Shown piece by piece: positions 1-10,940 of a DNA stretch of 64,000 bases. The position numbers and the translations under genes are program-made. Each line of letters starts with the position of its first letter. The first letter of the stretch is position 1. The stretch is taken from positions 29,343,010-29,407,009 of the forward strand of contig JAQFVV010012394.1 of NCBI GenBank assembly GCA_028023455.1. The letters run 5' to 3'. Under the pieces are notes generated by a model. That model was not told where the DNA came from. It saw nothing but the letters and a program-made list of their open reading frames with translations, and did no database searches. The stretch comes from Epiperipatus broadwayi. Taxonomy: Eukaryota; Onychophora; Udeonychophora; Euonychophora; Peripatidae.

Positions 1-254
1 TAAGTGATTTTTTTATTATTAACATTCCTAACCAGAGAAATAAAGGGTTACAATTAATAAAGATCTGGGAGTACTAAAAAAATATAATTACTGACTTGAA
101 GTTAGATACATTTAACTATTTAAGTAGATTGACTTGGGTTCAAAACCTTAGAGTGTTTGAAATTTTTAAGTTTTTAACTAGAGCAGTAAAATAAACTTAA
201 AGGTGAAATCAGGTTGCTAGTTGCATCATTGTATTACTTCCAGCTTTAAATTCT
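1..254. other. AT-rich DNA, nothing recognised
   Basis: No reading frame, repeat structure or RNA gene could be supported here. Confidence 0.5.
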
Positions 255-420
255 AACCCTTCTTGATAAAAGCAAAAGGCAGAAGTCAGTCTAGGGATGA
301 AGATTTAAATGCTCTTCCCCTGATAATCACCGACTACTCAACCTTAGTATAGATGGCGCTGGAGTAGAGAACTGCTTTCTTTTAGCATATATTGTGTAAA
401 GAATGAAGTCAGTTGTTATA
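255..420 (+). repeat. Diverged family A' repeat, single arm
   Basis: This stretch aligns by eye with the reverse complement of the repeat at 48.79-48.91 kb. They share a degenerate TGATAAA/GGCAGAAGT block, an AAGATTTAAA block and a terminal block with GGCGCTGGAGTAGAGA. It is an old relative of the family A foldback arm (see 4.3 and 54.9 kb). The hammerhead-like core of family A is eroded beyond use here. Only one arm is present. Confidence 0.45.
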
Positions 421-544
421 TATCTTTGCTATTTTTAAATTTTTGTAAATGTTTTTTTTTAAATATGTAGTAAAATTTTATTTGAACAATTCTAAAATGT
501 TTGAATTCAACCTAATGAATTAACTAAATGGTTTATTACTCGGA

Positions 545-622
545 ATTCATAAAAAATTTGCACACCGGAAGTAACAGAGTTGTGCCACGATCCATTGATC
601 TTAGTTCTAGAATCCGTCACCT
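545..622 (-). repeat. tRNA-derived SINE fragment, family T
   Basis: Read on the minus strand, a GGTGACGGATTCT-like A-box region is followed by AAGATCAATGGAT and a CTTCCGGTGT block where other copies have a B box (GTTCGAACT). The same order recurs at 15.1, 33.0 and 37.3 kb. It is a Pol III type 2 promoter relic of a SINE rather than a tRNA gene, because no cloverleaf or acceptor stem can be drawn. Confidence 0.45.
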
Positions 623-2875
623 TCCCACCAGGATATCAGAAATAACACTTTTTTTAAAATAAAAAAAATCATATGAAATTTTATATATATGGATTAGCTA
701 CAACTAATGTTTGTTGGTTTTATTTATTTAGTGCGTTCTCTTATTCTTCCGGAAGCAGTAACTCATGGGTACAAATATAAAATCCATAGTTAAAAAAATA
801 CATTTATGTTTTTAGAATATTAATCAGACAAGTGTAATCAAAGTGTCAATTTATTTCTTCGCAAGTCTTTCTAATTGTTTAATATTTAAAAGACACTCGC
901 AGTTGAATAAAATAAAAAATCGCATAAAAATAAGGCAATCAATCTTATAAAAACAGATAAAGACTCTTTTCTTACTTCATGAATTTTATAAGAAGCGGAT
1001 TTCAACGTCAAAGGAATACCAAAATTTATGACATTGTTTTGAAAAATTCTGATTACATCTTATAAAACATAATTATATATTACAGATTTTTTGCTTGTTT
1101 ATAAAACACTGTATTAAAATGAACAAAGTAATCAAAAAATATTATAGTTATTAAATTTAAATTTGTAAGCTATTTACGAACATTTAAACAATTTATGTAT
1201 ATATATATATTCAATAAGCAAATTTGGCCTTATGTATATATAAAGCGAAATCTAATGACATATTAATTAATGTGACTAAAACATGTTTAAAAACATGAAT
1301 GAATGTTCTAAGGATAATATTTAGTTATTTAAGATTTGCAGATAGTTTAGTTTGATGGCAGAGAATGCAACGGATTGGTGGAAATACTAGAATGCTGAGA
1401 TAATGATGGAATTGGCTTACACATTAACTAGAAAGAGCTAAAAATCATGACAAATTATCATTAGAAACCCATTATAGAATTTTTTATGTGTATAATTGTT
1501 ATATAACATATTCTCGTGAGATTTTCTTTGTTGGTGTTGTGTTCGATCCTAATACTTGACAATTAGATTAAAAGTTATAGGCTTAACCATGTCAGTTACC
1601 TGTCGAATGCACTTGGTAAATTGCATATGAGATCCAACTTTCTTAACTAGAAAGTAGTACTAGTAGTAAATAATCTATTAACAACTAAAAGAACACTAAT
1701 TTAATACATACATATTTTCTGACGTTAATCCCATTATCTACATTCAATATAAACTAGTATTATTTCAGTACACAGTTCATAGCCTCTTCGTAAAAGTCTT
1801 TTTCTAAATTTCAGATAGATAAACATATACTTATAATATTAGCAGTCTAATTTATTCTAAAATTAAAATTTTTTTTTAGTTACATAAAGATATACACACG
1901 CGTGCATACACCATATATGTGAGATAGTATTCTAAGTTAAATTACCATTACCAGGGGTTTGTGTACAGTCTAGTCGCCATTGAGGCTTACACAAGTAATA
2001 GTAAAGATTGAGGTGAACTGTTTAGTTACCTATTTGGCTTTGTGACTGATGACTGAATCCTTAGAAATCAATGTCTCTTAAGCTTTTCTGCTCCTCCATA
2101 CTGCAGTTCTTCATAAGATCCCAATGACGCAAAAGATGACAACTATTTCTATGCAATGGTGTATATATAGTTCTGCCATTTGATAAAAAAGATCATCAAA
2201 ATTAATTTAGCACAATTATAATAATCGCACACAGATATATTAAAAGTTAGTGCTTAATTAACAATTAAATAATGTTTGATATTTAACACTCAATTCCAAA
2301 TAACAGAAATGAAACTAGTTGGAGTAAAATATAACTTAATTCAATTATAAATCATAATAATGGGTAGACATAGCTATAATAATAAAAATATTAAAAACTA
2401 TGTCACCTTTCCAAACCATTAATCACTTCATCAATGACTGAAGGAAAATCATATTCTTTTTTTGGATTATAAATTTATATTAGGTTAAAAACAAGAGCAC
2501 CATCCCAACTAAGAAGTCGACAGGAGTATATACCACACCATTAGTCTTATTAATAACACTCCCATGACTAATCAGTAAAATAAGAACTATTATCTCTCTA
2601 GCTATTACAAGCTTAATTTATAATTTAAATGGTAAAACTTATGATAAAAGAAACAGAAGGTCAGATTAATAACTAACAAAAAAAAATATTTATTATAAAA
2701 TAAGAGATATAAAATATTTAAAACATCATTACATTAAATTATGAATTAATAAGTATTTAAATATTACCATCTTTCAGGTGATCACCCTTTCAATCAAACA
2801 CTAAAGTTTATCAATGTCTTCAGATTAAAATCCTTTTTATGTTAAGCTTAACATTTTCTCTTTGTTTACTTTTTA
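623..2875. other. AT-rich intergenic or intronic DNA
   Basis: Only short homopolymers and short TA runs (about 1195-1212) are visible. I see no coding frame, no transposon protein and no recognisable RNA. Confidence 0.5.
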
Positions 2876-3155
2876 TTAAGGAGTCTATTTCAGCATTGAA
2901 AATGCTGTATATCATCCTTGAAAATGTAAAATCAATAATTCTTTTTAATTCCTTTAGCTGCTTCAAGCTTTAATTTATTCAGATCATATTTCCTTAAATC
3001 ATATTTCTTGCTTTACATTATGAAGTCTTTCCCAGTATTTAAGATTTTGTACATCATTCTTAAAGATACAGAAACAATAATCCTTTTAACTCATTTAGTA
3101 GTTTAAATTTGAATTTATTCAGATCGTATTTTTTAGATCATATTCCTTCACCTCT
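2876..3155 (+). repeat. Imperfect tandem duplication, about 140-bp unit
   Basis: Two consecutive units each start with GGAGTCTAT/GAAGTCTTT and run through a TGTA(T/C)ATCAT block, an AATAATTCTTTTAA/AATAATCCTTTTAA block and a TTTATTCAGATC block. The boundary is near 3017. The units differ at many positions, so the duplication is old. Confidence 0.6.
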
Positions 3156-3639
3156 CTAATAGAAAATATTATGTAAGAGAGGACAGGAGTTTCACTTAAC
3201 AGTGCCTTTGGAAACATAAATTTTTACTGTAAGTTTAGCAGAACTCAGAAATGGCAGTTCAAATTTGATCACTTATCAGACTGAAGATAAATAATCAATC
3301 CAGGCTACATTGATCCAGGTTAAATTATACACAAATAGAAATCAGCCAATATGAATCATAATACCCATTTTATAATATTTATCTTTGTTCTTAACTTGAC
3401 TGTTAATAAAATAAATGTAAAGTTTTTACAAGCTGCTAATGATGATTGTAAAACAAACAAACAAAAAAAAAAAAAACTAAAGATGCTAGCAAAATGCTAG
3501 CTTCAAATAAAAATTTTAAATCACATTTTATTAAACTGTCATCGATTAAAATTAAAATAAATAAATCAGATTCTATTACTTTTCTAATCATATTTCCTTT
3601 TGGCCAATAAACATCACATGATCATCATTTTTTATGCTT
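3156..3639. other. AT-rich DNA, nothing recognised
   Basis: The stretch holds an A-run near 3465 and no coding or structural signal I can support. Confidence 0.45.
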
Positions 3640-4062
3640 GCTTATAACTGTTATTAAAACAGGCAAAACTCTCTATATATATTGCCATTCACTGCAATCC
3701 AGAGTAATCAATGGATTCCACAAGAAATCTTGTGCATAAAATCCCCATTCAGAACTTACTCATCCAATATCCTCAGACTAGTTTCTGGTTTGTGGCCTTT
3801 GTCAGTGAGGAGCCTTGGATCTGAGAGCACTGCACCTAGAACTTAGATCCAAGTTCTAGGTGCAGTGCTCTCAGATCCAAGGATCCTCACTAATGAAGGC
3901 CAAAATGCTACTTACTGGTGAAATTTTCAAGCAGAAAACTGGGGATATTTGTATAGGTCAGCTCTAGATAAGGATTTATTATGCAATATCATTTAAAATC
4001 TATTGATTACTGTAGGTTACACTAGATGGCATTATATTAAGACTAGAAGAATTTACTAATGA
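3640..4062. repeat. Foldback element, family A (copy A1)
   Basis: The left arm (3640-3840) runs through TGCATAAAATCCCCAT, CTCATCCAATAT, CAGACTAGTTTCT and GAGAGCACTGCACCTAGA. The right arm (3850-4060) is its diverged reverse complement, so the strand can fold into a long hairpin whose loop is only a few bases near 3845. The left arm read on the minus strand keeps GAAACTAGTC, but the expected CTGATGA is CTGACAA. The right arm has CTAATGA and lacks the GAAAC part. No transposase frame is present, so it is non-autonomous. Confidence 0.75.
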
Positions 4063-4274
4063 TTCATAATAAATATATATAAACTATTGTGAGTTATTAT
4101 TAGTCATATGAACATCTAAATTAATTTATTAGAAAAGCATATAAAGATTAATAAAGTTGCCAGTAACTTATAAAGATGATCACAATAATGTGGAAAGAAA
4201 ATTGATAATTCATTTCAATGCCTAATTGTAATAACAGGTGAGCTATTGATTGATAAGTAAAATAAATCTCACAT

Positions 4275-4800
4275 AATCATCATTTCTTCTGCTTATACAA
4301 GCTGTTAAAACAGACAAAATTCTCAATTCAGTAGTGCCCCCCAGTGCAAGCCAGAGCAATTAATGGATGCAAGAGGGTTTGTGCATAAAATCCCCATCTA
4401 GTGCCTACTCATCCAATATTTCCAGACTAGTTTCTAGTTTATGGCTTTCATTAGTGAGGAGCATTGGAGCTGAGAACACTGCACATAGATCTTAGTCTAT
4501 ATGGCTATACAAGTAAATGACCTTGGATTGAAAACATTGTTGTGTTTTCATTTTGGACTCATAGGTTTATAGTTAAATAAATAGGTAAATGTTGGTCACT
4601 GGAGGATTGCATTAGATCCTAAGATCTAGATGCAGTACTTTCAGATCAAAGGCTCATCACTGATGAAAGCCACAAGCTAGAAACTAGTCTAGGGATATTG
4701 GATAAGTAGGCATTAAGTAGCAAGTTTATATATAAAACTTGTTGCATCTTCACTAGGTAACACTACTACAAGAAGAATTTGCCTCTGTAAAAATAAATCT
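4275..4800. repeat. Foldback element, family A (copy A2) with spacer
   Basis: Arms at about 4275-4495 and 4610-4800 are inverted copies of each other and of A1. They are separated by a spacer of about 120 bp that also occurs near 41.35-41.5 and 55.03-55.12 kb, so the spacer belongs to the full-length element. The right arm keeps an intact hammerhead-like core, CTGATGA at 4660-4666 and GAAA at 4680-4683, followed by CTAGTC. It encodes no protein. Confidence 0.75.
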
Positions 4801-4954
4801 ATAGAATAATTGAGTCCACTATCTTTTGTGATAAGTTACCACAAAAATAATTAGAATCACAATATTTGTGGAATTATTTCTGTTTTTATAAAATAAATAA
4901 CATTTTAATTATCAAATATTTCCCTTCTTAGGCTCTTATCATAAATAGTCTGCC

Positions 4955-5300
4955 TGATAATTCATTATAATATCTAATCACTATTGATCCACTGCAAGAT
5001 GAAGCTTTATCCAAGTTCAGTCTTTTCTTCACACCAGACTATGAAACTGCCTTATTTCATCCATTCATCTCATTCATGTGATCCTTCTTAGGTATTTTAC
5101 AATTTCTTGGAATCAGTTTAAGACTTCAGCTGTCTATCTACAATAATCTCTTCTAGTAATAAGTTCATCCAGATTCATTTGTCTTTCAATTCTTTCAAAA
5201 ATAGTAATAATATCTATTTGTTCTCCTATTCAATTATTTTGATTTCTTTTTATCATTCTAACCATACATTTCTCTATAGTATGTTAGACTAGATCCATTA
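4955..5300 (-). mobile_element. RTE/BovB-clade LINE, 3' end fragment (inverted)
   Basis: Read on the minus strand this is the 3' end of the RTE family that recurs through the window. Recognisable pieces are the block encoding a degraded ILNWIPRDCK-like C-terminus, the WMDEIRK-like block, and the final CTTCATCTTGCAGTGGATC before the short tail. Only about 350 bp of the 3' end is present, which is the usual 5' truncation of LINE insertions. All frames are broken. Confidence 0.65.
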
Positions 5301-5844
5301 TTTAACTGAAATTATTAAATGTTTATAAAAAAATTCAAACTTTTTATTCATTTTAAAATATATTCAAGTGTTAATAATAAAAAAATAGATGAAAAAAGAA
5401 TACAGTATTTTGAATAGTATTATTTTTCTGTCTTCCATGGTTGTTTTTGTTGACCAGAGACTGTTAGCACTGTCCTTTTGGATGTTATTATTCTTCTCTT
5501 TCTCAACTGTTGCTAGCCTAATCAATGATTGATTGACTATCAACAACTATCATGAGAATTGAATGGTAAATTTTAAATTTGTGAATATTACTTTTTAAGA
5601 TGAAACTCTAACCAGCAAGGAATGATCAACAAAAATTTATATATATTTATTGGAGTATTTGTCTGATTTTTCAATTTTTTAAGAGCAAGATAGAATCACC
5701 TAGTTACATAATATACTTCTTTAAATAAACAATAGTTATGAATATAAGATTACTGGTTTGATTTTCATAACAATTGTTAATAATCAGGCCAGGGACATTT
5801 TAAAAAAGAGAGAAGAATAATACCAATTATTGCTTTATTTGTAC
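5301..5844. other. AT-rich DNA, nothing recognised
   Basis: No frame or repeat is supported. A 60-codon minus-strand frame at 5364-5546 is low-complexity chance. Confidence 0.4.
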
Positions 5845-6975
5845 AGCAGATCATATCCAGGTATTGAGAGAAATTACAGAAAGGACAAATGAATATGAGT
5901 TGCCATTATGCTTTGGATTTGTTGATTATGAAAAGGCATTTGATTCTATAAACATTTCTTCAGTGATTAAAGCATTGGATCATCAAGGGGTAGATCCAGG
6001 ATATTGTCATATTTTAAAGAATATTTATAAAAATACAACAGCAACAGTTAGATTACATAATGTTACTAAGCAAGTCAATATTGAGAAGGGTGTAAGACAG
6101 GGTGACTCCATATCTCCAAAACATTTTAGAGCAGAGCTGCAAGAAGTATTTTGTGAATTAAAATGGGAAGCTAAAGGAATGAAAGTAAATGGAGATTATT
6201 TAAGTCATTTAGATTTTGCAGATGATATAATTGTTTTTCCAAACAATGCTTTAGAACTGCAGGAAATGTTGTAGGAGTTATCAGATGAAAGTGGGACTAA
6301 AGATAAATGTTAAAAATACTTAAGAAATGTTTAATGGATTTTCTCAAAATATGAAAATAAAGGTTGATTAGGATGAGTTAGAAAAAGTTAACAGCTACAA
6401 TTAACTTGGTCATATTATTAATACAGATGGAAACATAATGGATGAAATTAATCATATAATTAAATTTGGTTGGAGTTTTTTTGGTAGAGATAACTTGATA
6501 CTAAAAGGAAATATACTTAATGTGTTTGAAAAGGAAGAATTTTAATAAATGTGTTTTACCAGTTCTTACTTATGGATCTGAGATTTGGACACTTAATAGA
6601 ATAGCAATACAGAGACTTCACACCACTCAAGGAAGTATGGAGAGATGCATGTTGGGAGTAATAAGAAGAGAACAAAACACAATATATAGGTATAGGTAAG
6701 AGAACAAACAGGTGTTACTGATATCATTGAAAAAATTAAAATACTGAAGTGGAGTTGGACTTGGCATATTGCTAGAAGAGATGATAATAGATGGACAATT
6801 GAAATCTTAAACTGGATTCCAAGAGATTGTAAAAGACCCAGAAAGAGACCCCATGTAAGATGGATGGATGAAATAAGAAAGTGTGCAGGGGTGATGTGGA
6901 GAAGCTACAGATCAGAGAAGATGGATTGAACTTGGAAAGACCTTCATCCTGCAGAGGAATGATAATGGTTTATGA
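5845..6975 (+). mobile_element. RTE/BovB-clade LINE, 5'-truncated copy
   Basis: The copy starts in the reverse transcriptase (DHIQVLREI-like) and runs to the 3' end. It shows the palm motifs in order, then a C-terminal block giving HIARRDDNRWTIEILNWIPR followed by KRPRKRPHVRWMDEIRK. That tail is characteristic of BovB/RTE C-termini (known for the family). The frame is intact to about 6274 and broken by stops and shifts beyond. A short ATGATT-rich tail closes the element near 6975. No clear target-site duplication was found. Confidence 0.8.
5864..6274 (+). pseudogene. RTE reverse transcriptase fragment (136 codons)
   Basis: This frame covers the central palm of an RNA-dependent DNA polymerase. 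FGFVDYEKAFDSI is motif A, with FVDYEKAFD supplying the first catalytic aspartate. VRQGDSISP is the RQG/SP motif before the second palm half. HLDFADDIIVF is the F/YADD motif with the two further catalytic aspartates at about residues 119-120. The family's polymerase domain is about 250 residues plus an APE endonuclease, so this is only its middle. It ends at a stop at 6272-6274, and the thumb and C-terminus follow in broken frames. It acted in target-primed reverse transcription and is now a relic. Confidence 0.8.
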
Positions 6976-7257
6976 TTATGATGATTGCCTTGTTCCATAT
7001 TAATCTATGTGTTATTACAAATAGTCCAAGGTATTTTTTAAATAAAGTTTGAATTTTTGTAAAAACATTAAATAATTACATCGATATGATAGAAATAGTT
7101 TAACATATAATTAGAAGTAAAATGACATCATTAGAAACCTTCCAATAATCAGCTAATAATAAGCGTTTTGTTCAAAATATCAACCAGAATATTATGAATA
7201 TGTTAAAGAAAAAGGGAAATTAAAAATAAATTATTTGGATTGATAGTTCCCAGAATA

Positions 7258-7610
7258 CACCAGTCATAAAATATACATGTGAAAGTGTATACTAAAGGCA
7301 ACTATCACTCTCAAAGTAATTCCCTTATACATCTGTACACTGATTAAAATGGTGTTCCCATTCTGTAAGCACACCTGAAGCTCATTTTCAGGAATACTGT
7401 TGAGCAGCTGTCCCACATTCTTTTGGTTATCTGTTATAGTAAAAAATCTTTATGCTTTCAGTGTAGTTTTTAATTTTGGAAATCAAAATCACAGGGAACT
7501 AAGTCAGGGGAATACGGAGGATGTTCTAATTGGATAATAGATTCGTTGGCCTAAAAGTCTCTCACAATGAGTGCACTGTGACTTCATGGATATTTATTTC
7601 TTTTTCAATA
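7258..7610 (-). pseudogene. Mariner-family transposase relic, C-terminal part
   Basis: The minus strand encodes a broken stretch that reads LEHPPYSPDLVPCDFDF. This is the mariner signature around the third catalytic acid (HPPYSPDLAPxDF in the family). It is preceded by an HSALIVRDF-like segment, where the family has HTALxVRxFL, and followed by a degraded end with a CIRELL-like block. Several stops and frame changes interrupt it, so it is dead. The N-terminal DNA-binding region and the terminal repeats were not seen. Confidence 0.7.
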
Positions 7611-8170
7611 GTTAACTAAACACTAGTTCTGTCAGTTTAGAATATACATACATGTTAGCTTAAACAAGTTGAAATACGAATGTTCAATACTCATATGATT
7701 TCAATATAATTAAATAGAAGATAGGTGACACCATATGGTCATTCCCTGAATTAAATCATCACACCTTATATAATATTTAAATGTTTAGTACAAGTTAGTT
7801 TAATATTCAAAACTAAATGTTAAATGACCCTTCTGGCTTACGTTTAAACTCCACTTAAAGAAATTTAATTCATTTTATATTTTTCTAAATTATATAGGTA
7901 AGCATATATAATGACATTTAATTCATGCTTATCAATACATTTCTAAATGAAAGTAATATAAAATGGATTAAATGCGATTAGTTTAATATTTTAATGATAT
8001 TTTTGTTTAGTTTTTATATAATCATGCTTTTTTAGCATTATGTGTATTTGTTATAATATTGATTTGAAGAATTAAATACTGCCTAACATTATGCTAGTAA
8101 TTATAAATAAAATAGATATTTATATAACATTACAATTCTGAATGCAGGTGCTAAAATAATAATTATAAGG
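7611..8170. other. AT-rich DNA, nothing recognised
   Basis: No coding frame, SINE box or inverted repeat was seen. Confidence 0.4.
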
Positions 8171-9497
8171 AATAAATTGAAAGGTTACTAGTCTTTCACA
8201 TGCGCCTACTGTTGTTTCTCAGATAGCCAATCAGATGTTAAACAATGGTCTGAAGAGCGATCAGGCCTTGACACATGACAGAGATTTTGATAAGAAAAAG
8301 AAGATACTACCATTCTCTTTACTTAACTTTTTATATATATATATATGATCAATAGATGGTGTTTTACCAAAAACACCATCAAGTGTATGTTTGTTTACAT
8401 AAACATCAGAGTAAGCACTCACTATCTCTATCGTTAATTCCACCTTCAGATCATGATTTCAAGCTGATTTTCTATCATCAGTGAAGAGTAGGTTTAAGAA
8501 ACTAGATCTAAACACTAACTCTGAGCATTTATGAAACAATTTCTATTCAGCTTGCAAGCGTGAATTTTTTACACACGTAATGTCTTCCAACTCAGCATAG
8601 CAAGCCAGATAGCTATATGGGTTTGATATCAGTTCAGTATCACCACATAGTAGAAGCCTCTGCAATATATATCAGTGCAAGAAAACCTCAAAAGGTACAT
8701 TTATGAAAAACAAAAATCTAGTTTCTATTGCTAACACTTGTATTGATGATCAATAGATCGTGTTTTCAAAATCACGATCAAGTGTATGATTGTTTACATA
8801 AATAGTCAGAGTAACTTACTCTGACATTTATTGTAAATCCCACATACGCTGATCATGATTTGTAGAACATCATCTATTGATCATCAATAGAAGCGTTAGG
8901 AATTTAAAACTATTTTTTATTTCATAAATGTACCTTTGAGGATTTCTTGCAATGATTTATATTCAGAGGCTTCTACTATGTGGTGGTAATGAACTGATAT
9001 CAAACTCAGCATAGCAAGCCAGATAGCTATATGAGTTTAAAGACATTATGTGTCTAAAAAATTCACGCTTGCAAGCTGAATAGAAATTGTTTCATAAATG
9101 CTCAGAGTTAGTGTTTAGATCTAGTTTCTTATTCCTACCCTTCACTGATGATAGCAAATCAGCTTTAAATCATGATCTGAAGGTGGAATTAATGATAGAG
9201 ATAGTGAATGCTCACTCTGACGTTTATATAAACAAACATGCGCTTGATGGTGTTTTTGGTAAAATGCCATCTATTGATCATAAATACAAGTGTTAGCAAG
9301 TTTAACTTGTTTTTTTGTTTTTCATATATATATATAAAGTTAAGTAAACAGAAGGGTGGTATCATCCTTTTCTTATCAAAACCTCTGTCATGAGTCAAGG
9401 CTTGATCGCTCTTCAGACCGCTGTTTAACATCTGATTGGCTGTCTGAGAAACAACAGTAGGCACATGTGAAAGACTAGAAAACTTTCAATTTATTAC
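8171..9497. repeat. Large foldback element, about 1.3 kb
   Basis: Two arms of roughly 550-600 bp (8171-8735 and 8895-9497) are inverted copies. Matching landmarks include CTAGTCTTTCACATG at the outer ends, TCTGAAGAGCGATCA, CATGATTTCAAGCTGATTT, GCTTGCAAGCGTGAATTTTT and TAGCAAGCCAGATAGCTATA. The middle (8740-8890) holds a further small palindrome around GATGATCAATAG. Both arms encode a similar peptide with DVY(V/I)NKH(T/A)LDGVFGK, but it may only reflect arm similarity. No transposase is present. The outer repeat includes AATAAATTGAAAG, and no clear target duplication was found. Confidence 0.8.
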
Positions 9498-9894
9498 TTG
9501 TTTAATAACAACATGTGATTTAGACAATTATAAGGACTGAAAAGATAAACACATATAAAGAAATAAGAAAGTTTGATGGTCTGGTGTTAAGAAGAGAAAC
9601 TATAAATGAGAGAAACTCAATTGAACTTAGATAGAGCTTCATTTTGCAATAATAGGTTGAAAATAAAAATAAAATAAAAAGAAACTTTGATAATAAAATA
9701 TTTTAAATCTCATGAACACATCCTTTGATGTTAAAAGAATTTGGTTTTTGAAGTGAATGATGGCAAGATTATTTTGTTTTGTATATACATATATTGTATG
9801 TTTCATTGAATTTCACTTGAGAAAGTCTATTTGCTAATAGATGAATGCATGGTTGTGGAAGAATTTTAGTATATGAATTTTTATTTGATTTTAT
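9498..9894. other. AT-rich DNA, nothing recognised
   Basis: No supported feature; short chance frames only. Confidence 0.4.
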
Positions 9895-10145
9895 TTGAAG
9901 AAATATATCATCATCAACAACCATTATCAATCCACTGCAGGATGAAGGTTTCTCCAAGTTTAATCCATTTTCTCCGATTTTTGGCTTCTCTTCTCCACAT
10001 TACCCTTAAACACTTTATTATTTCATCCATCCATCTCACATGTGGTCTCTTTCTGGGTCATTTATAATCTCTTGGAATCCAGTTTAAGATTTCAATTGTC
10101 CATCTATTATCATCTCTTCTAGCAATATATCCAGCCCATCTCCAC
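9895..10145 (-). mobile_element. RTE/BovB-clade LINE, 3' end fragment (inverted)
   Basis: On the minus strand this is the last 250 bp of the RTE element, including the C-terminal WMDEI block and the closing CTTCATCCTGCAGTGGATTG before a GATGATGAT tail. It faces the similar fragment at 10.75-10.94 kb, which lies in the other orientation 600 bp away. Confidence 0.7.
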
Positions 10146-10744
10146 ATATTATATATGTGAATTAAAATGAATATAGTTTATAATCAAATTAAAAAGACAT
10201 TTAAAAAGCGAAAATAGTGGTTATTAATGAGTAGGGAGCTCAATTATTTAATTTCTAATATATATATATATTAACTTTAATTATTCAAGTTTTCCATTAT
10301 TTAAAAATTCAGATTCCAAAAATATTTAAATATTCATTTTTTAAAATTACAATTCAATTGCTACAAAAGCATTTCGCTTTTTTTTAAAATTAAAAATCTT
10401 TTCAGTCATTATAATTATTACTTTAATTTGTTCTATCACATTATTTACTTAACTATCTAAATAATGAAATCATCATACATAAATTTATGTATTCTTTCCG
10501 TCAATGTTTATAGCTTTAGTTTTGTTATACAATACCATTTACATCTTTATTTATCACTTTACACTGCACTAAAACAAAATTTATTTCTTTACATGTGCTT
10601 ATGGTTTTAACTAACCAGGAGCCTTTAACAGGGTTAGAATATTCAAATATATATGACCATACAATTGACACATATCTCTTTGCATATATTTATTTATAAT
10701 CCATTATATATAATATCCTAAATTATGGAATTTAAAAAATATAA

Positions 10745-10940
10745 TGTGTTGAAATCTTAAACTGGATTTCAAGGGACTATAAAGACTTAGGGAGCGACCA
10801 CATGTAAGATGGATGGATGAAATAAGAAAATGAGCTGGGGCCATGTGGAGAAGAGAGGCTAGAGATCAGAGAAGATGGATTAAAGTTGGAGAGACTTTCA
10901 TCCTGCAGTGGTGTTAATGGTTGAAAATGATGAATGTGTT
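10745..10940 (+). mobile_element. RTE/BovB-clade LINE, 3' end fragment
   Basis: About 195 bp encoding the degraded EILNWIPR...RWMDEIRK C-terminus, ending with CTTCATCCTGCAGTGG and a short GATGAATG tail. It is severely 5'-truncated and contains stops. Confidence 0.7.

Noticed and set aside
3600-4800. CRISPR-like array of repeated blocks
   Set aside because: The repeats are long inverted arms of transposon-like foldbacks in an animal genome, without regular short repeats and spacers.
9087-9464. Frames of 69 and 91 codons on both strands
   Set aside because: They overlap one another within the arm of the 1.3-kb foldback. The conserved peptide follows from arm duplication and has no recognised domain.
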